DNA from: Nitrospira sp.
GTDB lineage: Bacteria; Nitrospirota; Nitrospiria; Nitrospirales; Nitrospiraceae
Length of the DNA: 64,000 bases
Assembly: GCA_029194725.1 (NCBI GenBank)
Contig: JARFXQ010000002.1
Span: forward strand, 186,001 to 250,000
Direction of reading: 5' to 3'
Shown here: positions 18,397-25,435 of the stretch, in pieces
Numbering within the stretch: the first letter of the stretch is position 1
Layout of the letters: each line of letters begins with the position of its first letter
Made by a program: the position numbers and the translations under genes
The notes under the pieces: generated by a model
Seen by the model: only the letters and a program-made list of their open reading frames with translations
The model's database searches: none
Told to the model about the DNA's origin: nothing

Positions 18397-18727
18397 CGTA
18401 AGCCTCTCTTAAACGCGAATGTATATACTGAATGATATACATTGGTGCGTCATCTGTCAATGGAGAGAGAGAAGGAACAGCGCATTCGTACCACCAGGCG
18501 ATGTGGAAGCACAGCCCATTGGTATGGTACGCGCCAGCAACGCCAACCTGGCCTTCGATCGACCCGTAGAATTACTGGATTCAACGATCGCGAATGAGCG
18601 GTGGAAAGAGCTACCCTCCGCAAACTGCTCTGCTGATGGCATGCACGAAGCACGAGCAGACCCCGCTAGGTTTTCCCATGGTGTATGTACTGAATCGTTC
18701 TTCGACCCAGGCGTAATAGAGTGCACC
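18397..18727. other. 331-bp gap between VapB and the phosphotransferase gene
   Basis: The first 50 bp hold the vapBC promoter/operator. The rest (18450-18727) contains no gene I can support; ORFs seen on either strand look like chance frames and do not match a known family. Confidence 0.4.
18418..18443 (-). promoter_or_regulatory. vapBC operator/promoter palindrome
   Basis: A perfect inverted repeat, AATGTATAT at 18418-18426 and ATATACATT at 18435-18443, with an 8-bp spacer. It lies 22-47 bp upstream of the vapB GTG. The AT-rich arms contain TATAT, so the site overlaps the likely -10. This is the usual place and shape of an AbrB-type antitoxin operator, and autoregulation is inferred. Confidence 0.7.
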
Positions 18728-19483
18728 TCACGTGAGCGCCCGTTCAAACACCGTTCGATTGAGCTGGGTGTAAGCGCTTTCACGTTCTGTCCAATCGATC
18801 CGTCCCTGGATTTCCTCCGGCGATGTCGGAACAGTTTGGTTCTCGACCGCCAAAAAGGTGCTCCAGAAATGTATATTCTTCTCTTGCTGCTTGATGATCG
18901 CGTCAAAGATCCTCCTGCGACCGTAGGCTGCCAGTCGATACGCATCTGACAATAGGCGGACTTGCTCGGCTTGGAAAGTAACAGGCCCACGTTCAGGTCT
19001 CGATGAGACACACCACGTCCATGCCATATATCCGATATCTTCCAGCGGATCTCCGGGCGCAGCCATATCAAAGTCTATAAAAGCGTGAGGCCTCCCCCCT
19101 TGAAATACCACATTGTTTGGGCCCGGATCGTGATGACACACAACTTGCCCTGGTTCCACGAGTTGGCTGTCAGCGGTTGCTGCGTGGAAGCGTTGCAACA
19201 ACTGTCCTGCACACCGGATTTGGTCATTCTCGAACCGCTGAAAGGCGGTAGGCACCCAACCAGGGATAAAGCTCAAGATATCGCGATTGTACTCATCACA
19301 GCCAAGATATCGAGGTGTGCCGTCGAAACCGATATTTGCAAGATGTGCAAGAAGCCGTGCTGTAAAAGGAGATGAAGACGTAACCGGACGTCGAACGGTA
19401 TCGCCGATACGAAGAACACCTGCCGTGAGCCGTCCACCTAACAGTATCTCTTCTTCGGCGTTCTCACCCGCAGGATGCATCAT
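18728..19483 (-). CDS. Aminoglycoside phosphotransferase-fold kinase (APH family)
   Basis: A 251-residue protein with the APH signature: the catalytic loop VVCHHDPGPNNVVF near residues 114-127 and the metal-binding HAFIDFDMAAPGDPLEDIGY near 134-153. The N-terminal lobe is short and carries GDTVRRPVTSSSPFTARLL. The family phosphorylates small molecules (aminoglycosides, choline, homoserine, fructosamine); the target here is unknown and antibiotic resistance should not be assumed. The ATG has only a weak ribosome site. It is followed downstream by the vapBC promoter region. Confidence 0.88.
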   Translation of the reverse strand: MMHPAGENAEEEILLGGRLTAGVLRIGDTVRRPVTSSSPFTARLLAHLANIGFDGTPRYLGCDEYNRDILSFIPGWVPTAFQRFENDQIRCAGQLLQRFHAATADSQLVEPGQVVCHHDPGPNNVVFQGGRPHAFIDFDMAAPGDPLEDIGYMAWTWCVSSRPERGPVTFQAEQVRLLSDAYRLAAYGRRRIFDAIIKQQEKNIHFWSTFLAVENQTVPTSPEEIQGRIDWTERESAYTQLNRTVFERALT

Positions 19484-19558
19484 GTTGATTCACGATCACC
19501 ACTATAAACCTCACAGCACACGTACGACGCGATTGGGACAATAATGGGCTACCTATGC

Positions 19559-19732
19559 ATGATCCTAAAAACGGCAATTGACGCTCACGTTCACGCATAA
19601 GGTACGGAATCAAGTGGTTCTTTAACTGCTCCGCAGTTCACCAAAATCGTGAATTCATCAATAGCATCAAATTGTTGGACAATGCAGCGATCGCTCGTTT
19701 GCACCTGCCTCAACTGCCGTTTTTAGGATGAT
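19559..19732. mobile_element. MITE-like element, 174 bp, with near-identical terminal inverted repeats
   Basis: The left end (19559-19581) and the reverse complement of the right end (19710-19732) match at 21 of 23 positions; the core is ATCCTAAAAACGGCA followed by A or G and TTGA. The interior of about 128 bp encodes nothing. This architecture fits a non-autonomous miniature transposable element or an internally deleted IS. No target-site duplication is obvious. It sits in a 482-bp gene-free gap (19484-19965) whose remaining parts show nothing but the hairpin at 19904-19933. Confidence 0.65.
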
Positions 19733-19903
19733 AGAAATGGCACCAAGAATTTGCTACTCGAAAGGTACATTCCTGATGACATGCATATCCGGTGTGCCGG
19801 TCTGAACGACACTCACTCGCCCTTCAAGCAGACGTACCGATCCAGCACGCCAATCCGTTTGCCCATCAACGCACTGAAGCACGCTCATCGTTGATGAAGT
19901 GCT

Positions 19904-19933
19904 TGAAGAGGCTTGCGTGAGCAAGCCCCTTCA
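19904..19933 (-). terminator. Hairpin downstream of the guanidine hydrolase gene
   Basis: A 13-bp stem with one mismatch (TGAAGAGGCTTGC pairing with GCAAGCCCCTTCA) and a GTGA loop, about 32 bp after the stop of the hydrolase gene. No T tract follows on the minus strand, so it may end the transcript only weakly or protect its 3' end. Confidence 0.45.
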
Positions 19934-19965
19934 GTAGCTTTTCGTCATCCCTTGATCAGTGTATC

Positions 19966-21114
19966 TCAGCGTTTCTTTCGGTTGACCAGGTTACCGGATC
20001 GAACCTGACAAGCCAGGACGTCGCAGATGACGCGCGTGGCCATGAGGCTGGTAATCTCCGCCGCGTCGTAGGGCGGCGAGCACTCGACGATTTCCATTCC
20101 GGCCAGCGGCTTCGTGTCCGCGATGATCTGGAGAAACTTCAGCACTTCACGCGGGAGAAAGCCCCCCGGCTCCGGCCAGCCGGTGCCTGGCACGAAGGCG
20201 GCATCCAAGCAATCGACGTCGAAGCTCAACCACACAGCATCCACACCATCAAACGCCACCTCGAGCGCCTGCTTCGCAGCATTCTCAATGCCCATTTCCA
20301 CACAGTCGGTCACGGTCATGATCGTGGTTTGACGTTCACGGCCTGACTTCACGCCTGGTCTGGGCGCTTGCCAGCCGCCGATGCCGATCTGCACGAGATT
20401 TTTCGCCGGTACGTTGGGGATATTCGTCGCGTGAAACCAGGGCGTGGTATGCATGCGCTCATCGAGATCGGTCTCCTGTGTGTCCACATGCCGGTCGAAG
20501 TGGAGGATGCCGAGCTTCTTGCCGTTCATATTCTGAGCCACGCCCCGGACCGTCGCAAAGCCTAATGAATGGTCTCCGCCGAGGACCACGGGAAACGCGC
20601 CGCTGGCATAGACATGCCCCACGCCCTTGCTGACTTGATCGAAGGTCTTTTCGATGTTGCCGGGAATGGTAAATACGTCGCCGACATCGCAGATGGACAC
20701 GGATTCCCGCAGATCGACACCGAGCTCGAAGCTGTAGGTGCCGTACAGCGCGGAGATCTTGCGAATCCCTTGGGGGCCAAATCGAGTGCCGGAGCGATAG
20801 GTGGTCCCGCCATCGAACGGCGCGCCGAGAATGGCCACATCGTATTGACCGCACTTGCGGACATCCTCGACATACGGAGCCTTGATGAAGGTGTTGATGC
20901 CGGCGAAGTGCGGCAGTTCCCCACGGCTGAATGTCGGGATGCGGCGGTCCTTGATGGAATCGGCGCCCTGCAGGCCCAATTCAAGGCCACGGGCGACTTC
21001 TTCTTCATATTTCGTCGTCGGTAACAGCGCCTCCGCTTCCACCGCATACTTCGCCTCCGGGCCATATTTGTCATGCAGCGGAACCTTGCCTTGGTATTTC
21101 CCCTTTTTCGTCAC
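19966..21114 (-). CDS. gdmH: Ureohydrolase, probable Ni-dependent guanidine hydrolase
   Basis: A 382-residue arginase/agmatinase-fold enzyme. Metal-binding motifs are GGDHS near residue 182, HFDRHVDTQ near 207 and SFDVDCLDAAFVPGTGWPEP near 300. It has an N-terminal extension of about 85 residues before the common fold (YDVAILGAPFDGGTTYRSG), making it longer than typical agmatinases (about 300) and like known guanidine hydrolases such as cyanobacterial GdmH (about 390). The usual DAHxD reads DRHVD, an Arg for Ala change. The start is GTG 21114 with AAAGGAG. It is second in an operon behind a guanidine-I riboswitch, which is the main reason to prefer guanidine (to urea and ammonium) as substrate over agmatine or arginine. 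Confidence 0.87.
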   Translation of the reverse strand: MTKKGKYQGKVPLHDKYGPEAKYAVEAEALLPTTKYEEEVARGLELGLQGADSIKDRRIPTFSRGELPHFAGINTFIKAPYVEDVRKCGQYDVAILGAPFDGGTTYRSGTRFGPQGIRKISALYGTYSFELGVDLRESVSICDVGDVFTIPGNIEKTFDQVSKGVGHVYASGAFPVVLGGDHSLGFATVRGVAQNMNGKKLGILHFDRHVDTQETDLDERMHTTPWFHATNIPNVPAKNLVQIGIGGWQAPRPGVKSGRERQTTIMTVTDCVEMGIENAAKQALEVAFDGVDAVWLSFDVDCLDAAFVPGTGWPEPGGFLPREVLKFLQIIADTKPLAGMEIVECSPPYDAAEITSLMATRVICDVLACQVRSGNLVNRKKR

Positions 21115-21202
21115 GATGACTCCTTTCTGAGAGATGGATGAATGGATGACTCTGTTTGACCCCTCTTGTTACAACACGAAACGTAACGAATCAGCCGGCT
21201 TC

Positions 21203-22681
21203 TCACTCTTGAGTTGGTGCAGACTCCCCTGGACGCATCAATACGTCATCTCTTGTGGGTTTAACGATGAGAAGGTAGAGCGTGGTCACTCCCAAGATGC
21301 TTCCAAGAACCAGCGGGACGGCCCAGAGTTGCCACCAAGGCGCGTCGGGCGAAGTTGCGTAGGGGCGTGGCCAGGCGATATTGACGAATTCAAACACCGA
21401 CCACAGAAACGCCGCTGTATTGATCAGCAAGCCCCAGGCCCCCAGCTTCAGTTGTCCTAATGACGGGTCCCACCGACCGGTAAGCCTGGTGTAGAGTCCA
21501 ACACCGGTGGTCATCGCAAACATGGCGTACAACCCACCCGTGCCGAACGCCAGCACCGTGGCGACCGCTTCATCATTGAGCCCGAAGAGCAATCCAAGCG
21601 TGGCCAGCAGCACCGTAAACAGCACGGCATTATGCGGCGCGCCGGCCTTGGTGACCCGGCTGAGAACGTTCGGCATACTTCCTTCGCGAGCCATGGAAAA
21701 CACAATACGGGATGTGTACTGGACCATGGACGACCCGCAAGCAAGGAACGCGACCATGACAATCGTCAGAAAGGGAGTTTCCGCCCAGGTTCCCAAGTTG
21801 TTGACGATTACAGGCGTGACAGGATCGGAGGCGGCGCTTGTATGGACCAAGGTGTCGCGGTTAAAGCTCAGGGTGAGGGCGGCGGAGTTGAAGAGCACCA
21901 CGCTTCCCACCATGCAGAGCGAGAAAAAGATCGCGCGCGGCACCATCCCCTTGGGCTCGTGTGTTTCTTCAGCGATGGTCGAGCAGGCGTCGAAGCCGAT
22001 GAAGGCCCAACCAGAAATGGCAAGCGCCGCCAGAAACGCCGCGGTTTGACTGGGTGCGGTTCCGGTCCCGAGATGGGCGAACAGTTCGGAGAATTCATGC
22101 TGTCGAAAGAAAAAGAACAGCAACAGCGCGACCCCGAACGAACCGACGATTTCCGCATAGACGCCCAGGGAAATCAGGACCTTAAAGACCGCGACATGGA
22201 CCAGGTTGAGGATGGTGCAGATCAGCATAAACACCGCGCCCCAGATCACGAGGGTGACGCCAGTTCCACTTCCTGAGCCGAAGAAGATCGCCAACCAAAT
22301 CCCACCCGTGTAGGCGGTCGTGGTGAGCATTGCAATCGTGGAGCTGACATAGATGGCTCCGGCATAGGTGCCGGTAACATTGCCTCCAAGCTGTCTAGCC
22401 CATTTGTACGCGCCGCCCGCGATCGGAATCTGCGAGGACAGTTCCGCGTACACAGTCGCCACCAGTAGCTGCATCACCAGACAGAGGGCCAACGCTGGGA
22501 ACCAACCACCGCCTGCGACCACCGTCTGGACGCCGATAATGGCGTACAGTCCGGCCACCGGTGAGACGGTGGCGAACCCGATGGTGAGGCTGTTCCAGAG
22601 ACTGAGGCTGCGATTGAGGGTCTCGGGAGGATTTATAGTGGAAGCAGGAAAAACCGTATCCGGACTTTCTTTCATTACCAT
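21203..22681 (-). CDS. APC-family permease, probable guanidine(-compound) importer
   Basis: A permease of about 490 residues with some 12 hydrophobic helices of the amino acid/polyamine/organocation superfamily. Family features are the unwound first helix SLTIGFATVSPVAGLYAI, the IPIAGGAYKWARQLGG segment near residue 87, and GWAFIGFDACSTIAEETHEP near 240. Two starts are possible, ATG 22681 or ATG 22675; the second overlaps the TAA of the 25-codon leader ORF (TAATG), indicating translational coupling. The reading frame stays open to 22795, but that extension crosses the leader and riboswitch 3' region and is not expected to be translated. It is first in the operon with the ureohydrolase, 88 bp downstream. 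Confidence 0.87.
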   Translation of the reverse strand: MVMKESPDTVFPASTINPPETLNRSLSLWNSLTIGFATVSPVAGLYAIIGVQTVVAGGGWFPALALCLVMQLLVATVYAELSSQIPIAGGAYKWARQLGGNVTGTYAGAIYVSSTIAMLTTTAYTGGIWLAIFFGSGSGTGVTLVIWGAVFMLICTILNLVHVAVFKVLISLGVYAEIVGSFGVALLLFFFFRQHEFSELFAHLGTGTAPSQTAAFLAALAISGWAFIGFDACSTIAEETHEPKGMVPRAIFFSLCMVGSVVLFNSAALTLSFNRDTLVHTSAASDPVTPVIVNNLGTWAETPFLTIVMVAFLACGSSMVQYTSRIVFSMAREGSMPNVLSRVTKAGAPHNAVLFTVLLATLGLLFGLNDEAVATVLAFGTGGLYAMFAMTTGVGLYTRLTGRWDPSLGQLKLGAWGLLINTAAFLWSVFEFVNIAWPRPYATSPDAPWWQLWAVPLVLGSILGVTTLYLLIVKPTRDDVLMRPGESAPTQE

Positions 22682-22752
22682 GACAGACCACTCTGACGTG
22701 GTAGCAGATCTGACCGATCCGGTACAGAAGGAACTATGGAATGGAGATGCAT
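22675..22752 (-). CDS. 25-codon leader ORF between riboswitch and permease
   Basis: ATG 22752 is preceded by a perfect AGGAGG (22765-22760) with 7-bp spacing, the best ribosome site in the operon. It opens a frame of 25 codons starting MHLHSIVPSV and ending QSGLSW, with TAA at 22677-22675 overlapping the permease ATG as TAATG. It is out of frame with the permease (+1 relative). It could be a leader peptide that couples translation, or the true permease N-terminus cut off by a single-base frameshift in the genome or the assembly. It contains no attenuator-like run of one amino acid. Confidence 0.6.
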   Translation of the reverse strand: MHLHSIVPSVPDRSDLLPRQSGLSW

Positions 22753-22792
22753 AACGAAGCCTCCTGTTGGAAGGACTAACTTCCCAAAAGGC

Positions 22793-22810
22793 CATGTACC
22801 TCAGTACATG
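22793..22810 (-). promoter_or_regulatory. Hairpin in the riboswitch expression platform
   Basis: A perfect 7-bp stem CATGTAC / GTACATG with a 4-base loop lies directly 3' of the aptamer and upstream of the leader-ORF ribosome site. There is no T tract, so control of translation is more likely than termination. Confidence 0.5.
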
Positions 22811-22910
22811 ATCTCCCGGGCTTTTATCCCTCCGTGGAGCCTCGTTATGCGAGGCCGGAAACTCTTGGACCAGACACTCCCCCTGAAGGCAGCCGGAACC
22901 CTAGTTTCCC
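22811..22910 (-). promoter_or_regulatory. Guanidine-I (ykkC) riboswitch aptamer
   Basis: On the minus strand the conserved ykkC elements appear in order: CTAGGGTTCCG (22904-22894), CTGGTCC followed by AAGAG (22873-22862), a variable GC-rich hairpin (GGCCTCGCATAACGAGGCT), then CACGG and GGGATAAAAGCCCGGGAGA (22830-22812). These are the hallmark positions of the guanidine-I class. The aptamer begins about 15 bases after the predicted transcription start and is followed by the leader ORF, permease and ureohydrolase, all on the same strand. Free guanidinium should turn the operon on. Confidence 0.95.
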
Positions 22911-22931
22911 TTTTGGAACGATTTTGTCAGG

Positions 22932-22960
22932 ATCCTATTGTCTCGCCATGCCAAAGTCAA
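22932..22960 (-). promoter_or_regulatory. Sigma70 promoter of the guanidine operon
   Basis: TTGACT (-35, plus-strand 22960-22955) and TAGGAT (-10, 22937-22932) are separated by exactly 17 bp. The predicted start near 22925 falls just before the aptamer, which supports the assignment. Confidence 0.7.
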
Positions 22961-23042
22961 GCTTGTAAAAGCACTCGCCGCTCGGGAACGGCCTATCAGT
23001 GCGGGGACATCACCACTCTACAGAGGACGGAACAGGAATGAC

Positions 23043-23058
23043 GCGGGGCTCGCCCTGC
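23043..23058 (-). terminator. Weak hairpin after the MidA-type gene
   Basis: GCAGGGC-GA-GCCCCGC forms a short GC stem with one mismatch, 20 bp after the stop of the methyltransferase gene; the following bases are only moderately T-rich. It may separate this gene from the guanidine operon promoter. Confidence 0.25.
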
Positions 23059-23077
23059 TTCCTTTCAAACCGCGAGG

Positions 23078-24547
23078 TCACCGGCAGAAGAAGTGACAGT
23101 ATTCGACGGGGCTGGGCGGGGCACTGAGTGCCATACTAATGGCATCGCTCTCGTAGCCGATCGCTTCTAAGTCTTTTTGCGCCCGGGCAAGTTCTTCTTC
23201 GGTCAGGTAGGCCACAGTGTCAGGAACGCCATTGTCTTTCAGGGAGCGCAGAATGGCATTCGACGTCTCTCTTTCTTCAGGCGGCGTGTTGGCGTTGAGG
23301 GGGAAATCTATCCGGCGACGATAGGAACTTTCGAACGTCTCATTCAACGCTTTAATGGTCTTCAGGACGAGTCTGTCCTGTTCCCAGGGCTGGAGCTTTG
23401 GTCCTGCGGTCGAGTGGGTCGCCAACAGGTCCATGAGCGTAATCACATTGGTATTCAACGACCGCCCGACGAATTCCCGCTGCGACTCGACCGTCATCTG
23501 CTTCAGCCCCAGCTGCTTGGCCACGGCCTGAATCAATGCAAAGTTGACCATGAAGCTATATTGGCCTCCAAACTGGCCGTAACAGGGTTTCTCGGGATCG
23601 TTCAAAACCTTCATGTCGGCCGTCCCGGCATCGAAGGCACTGAACCCGATTGCGTCGGGAGCCAGGAGACGCTTCGCTTCTTTCAACGTTGCGAAGGCAC
23701 CGACGTTCACCGGCACTAAGACATCTTGGTCGATGGACTGCAGAAATTCCGCAATCGTTTTCCGATAGGACACGTCTTTCCATTCAATTGTGCGGTATTC
23801 TCTTTCCCAGACCAATCCATCGAGAAAGGGAGGGAAAGTCTTGAGCGTGGCAAGATTCTTCTCCTGAAACGCCCGGACGAACGCCGACCAATCCTGAATC
23901 GTGGCATGGAGCGATTCGCTGAGGTTGGGACGGAGATATTCTTCTTCGACTTCGCCCCCATGTTTCACCAACAATTTCGTCGGAAGATCGTTCCACAGCT
24001 CATTACAGAAGATTCGATCGATGGTCGCCTCGGCCACGCCGGCCACATGTTCGATCGAACCGCAATGGCTGTCCACACGATCCCGATGAACCGCCAGATC
24101 CGGATGTGCCAAAGCCCTGTCCAACACCAGCTGTTCCCAGTCGACCATAACGTACCGAACCCGTCGATAAATCGTGTTCTGCCTATCGAGGGTCTTGAGA
24201 TGGCTGAGGAAACAGACGGCGAGATTCCCGTTCCCGGGCCCAAGCTCCAGAATCGTGAGGCGAGACTCGCTGGACAAGCGTGACTGGCGGGACAATTCCG
24301 AGGAGCCCGTCGAAGCCGTCTCGCCTTTCCCGCGTTTCACGCCCGTCTCGCGCTTCGTGACACGCTCGAAATAATCGGCCGCCAGCGCATGGGCGAGACG
24401 GAAGTCCGCGGACGCAAAGGTCTGGTAATAGGATCGAAGGTTGTCTCCCCGCAGCCCATAGAAGAGCTGGTTGAGATGAGCCTGCCACTGATCAAGCGGC
24501 TTGTATTCACCGATCAGCTGTGGAAGGGCGTCCGCATCTTGCAGCAT
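23078..24547 (-). CDS. SAM-dependent methyltransferase, MidA/NDUFAF7-like (COG1565)
   Basis: A protein of 489 residues from ATG 24547 (GAGAG upstream); the frame is open to 24634. A Rossmann SAM-binding motif LTILELGPGNGNLA lies near residue 98, followed by the family segment YVMVDWEQLVLDRALAHPDL and CNELWNDLPTKLLV. These order like MidA, whose mitochondrial member symmetrically dimethylates an arginine of NDUFS2 in complex I. The role in bacteria is less certain. The C-terminal 130 residues are not typical of the family. It has no signal peptide. Confidence 0.8.
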   Translation of the reverse strand: MLQDADALPQLIGEYKPLDQWQAHLNQLFYGLRGDNLRSYYQTFASADFRLAHALAADYFERVTKRETGVKRGKGETASTGSSELSRQSRLSSESRLTILELGPGNGNLAVCFLSHLKTLDRQNTIYRRVRYVMVDWEQLVLDRALAHPDLAVHRDRVDSHCGSIEHVAGVAEATIDRIFCNELWNDLPTKLLVKHGGEVEEEYLRPNLSESLHATIQDWSAFVRAFQEKNLATLKTFPPFLDGLVWEREYRTIEWKDVSYRKTIAEFLQSIDQDVLVPVNVGAFATLKEAKRLLAPDAIGFSAFDAGTADMKVLNDPEKPCYGQFGGQYSFMVNFALIQAVAKQLGLKQMTVESQREFVGRSLNTNVITLMDLLATHSTAGPKLQPWEQDRLVLKTIKALNETFESSYRRRIDFPLNANTPPEERETSNAILRSLKDNGVPDTVAYLTEEELARAQKDLEAIGYESDAISMALSAPPSPVEYCHFFCR

Positions 24548-24704
24548 ACTCTCACAATCACTGGTAATGGATTGGCGAATAGACCATGGTGGGCGAAATC
24601 CTAGCAGAAGCCCGGAAAACGCCGCAATGGGCAACTTGCTCGATCGTTTGCCATGGTTTGATGGTTTATTGACAGGGTCGCCTCAAGAGGTGTAGCAGAC
24701 AGTC

Positions 24705-25265
24705 ATGATGAACAAGGTTCTCCGTCTGGCAACTGTGATAACTGGGGCTTTCCTGTGGTATCACACTGCTGTAGCTGAAGATCTGCCCCTCACCGAAGAC
24801 GTACCGATCTCCGAGTTCCAAAACCGGACAGAGGACACGAGGGCTTACGATTTCGATGCGCCCCCGCAGGGCATGTTTCGTTCCATCGCTTTGGCGGAAG
24901 ATTTTGAGGAGCGGCTTGGATTTCAGCGCACGCACGAAATCGTGCCGGTCAAACCCACCGAACGGTTCGCTCCGGACACTCCGGCTATTTTTATCGTGTT
25001 CTCGCTCCATCAACACTATCAAGGCTTCAAGGTCTTCGCCCGTTGCAGGCCCGAGAAAGTAGCCGACGTCGCACTCGAGACCATCGTCAGCGAAGACGCC
25101 ATGCACATCGCCTTGGAAGATGACAGCGGGTACCTCAAACTGTCTCCCCCAAAGGGTGGTTGGAAGCCCGGTCAATATAGAATCGAGATTCATGTGGGTG
25201 AGCAGATCAACGAGACGAGCTTGATGGGCACGATGCGTTTCACCATCGTGACGCCCGGCAAATAG
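24705..25265 (+). CDS. Secreted hypothetical protein
   Basis: A 186-residue protein that I do not recognise. It has a signal peptide ending near HTAVA, followed by an acidic region (EDLPLTEDVPISEFQNRTED) and a beta-rich domain of about 130 residues ending LMGTMRFTIV. The segment GGWKPGQYRIEIHVGEQINE looks like the last strands of an immunoglobulin-like fold, as in periplasmic proteins that present ligands. It is divergent from the MidA-type gene; TTGACA at 24671 could be a -35 but the -10 is poor. Function unknown. Confidence 0.7.
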   Translation: MMNKVLRLATVITGAFLWYHTAVAEDLPLTEDVPISEFQNRTEDTRAYDFDAPPQGMFRSIALAEDFEERLGFQRTHEIVPVKPTERFAPDTPAIFIVFSLHQHYQGFKVFARCRPEKVADVALETIVSEDAMHIALEDDSGYLKLSPPKGGWKPGQYRIEIHVGEQINETSLMGTMRFTIVTPGK

Positions 25266-25397
25266 TTCGGCCTGCTCGTCAGGAAGCTGGGGACGAACGG
25301 GCGATCTCCTGCTCGATGCTCAATGGCAAGAGCGACCATGCCGGCCAGTCCTCGCAGAGTGGCAACGGAGAGCTGGCATAGTTATTCGAACGAACTA

Positions 25398-25403
25398 TAT
25401 AAT
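25398..25403 (+). promoter_or_regulatory. Perfect -10 box upstream of the sigma54 activator gene
   Basis: TATAAT lies 33 bp upstream of the ATG, with a small inverted repeat TTCGAACGAA overlapping its upstream side (25386-25395). The -35 region is not conserved, which would fit an activated promoter. Confidence 0.4.
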
Positions 25404-25435
25404 GGCCGGGTTTCCACTCTCGGGAGAACCTGCCA

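Noticed and set aside
18419..18949. 176-codon plus-strand ORF between vapB and the phosphotransferase gene
   Set aside because: It overlaps the 3' half of the well-supported phosphotransferase gene in antisense and has no recognisable domain.
19966..21114. Annotation of the ureohydrolase as a plain agmatinase
   Set aside because: The N-terminal extension, total length and guanidine-I riboswitch control favour a guanidine hydrolase; agmatine remains a weaker option.
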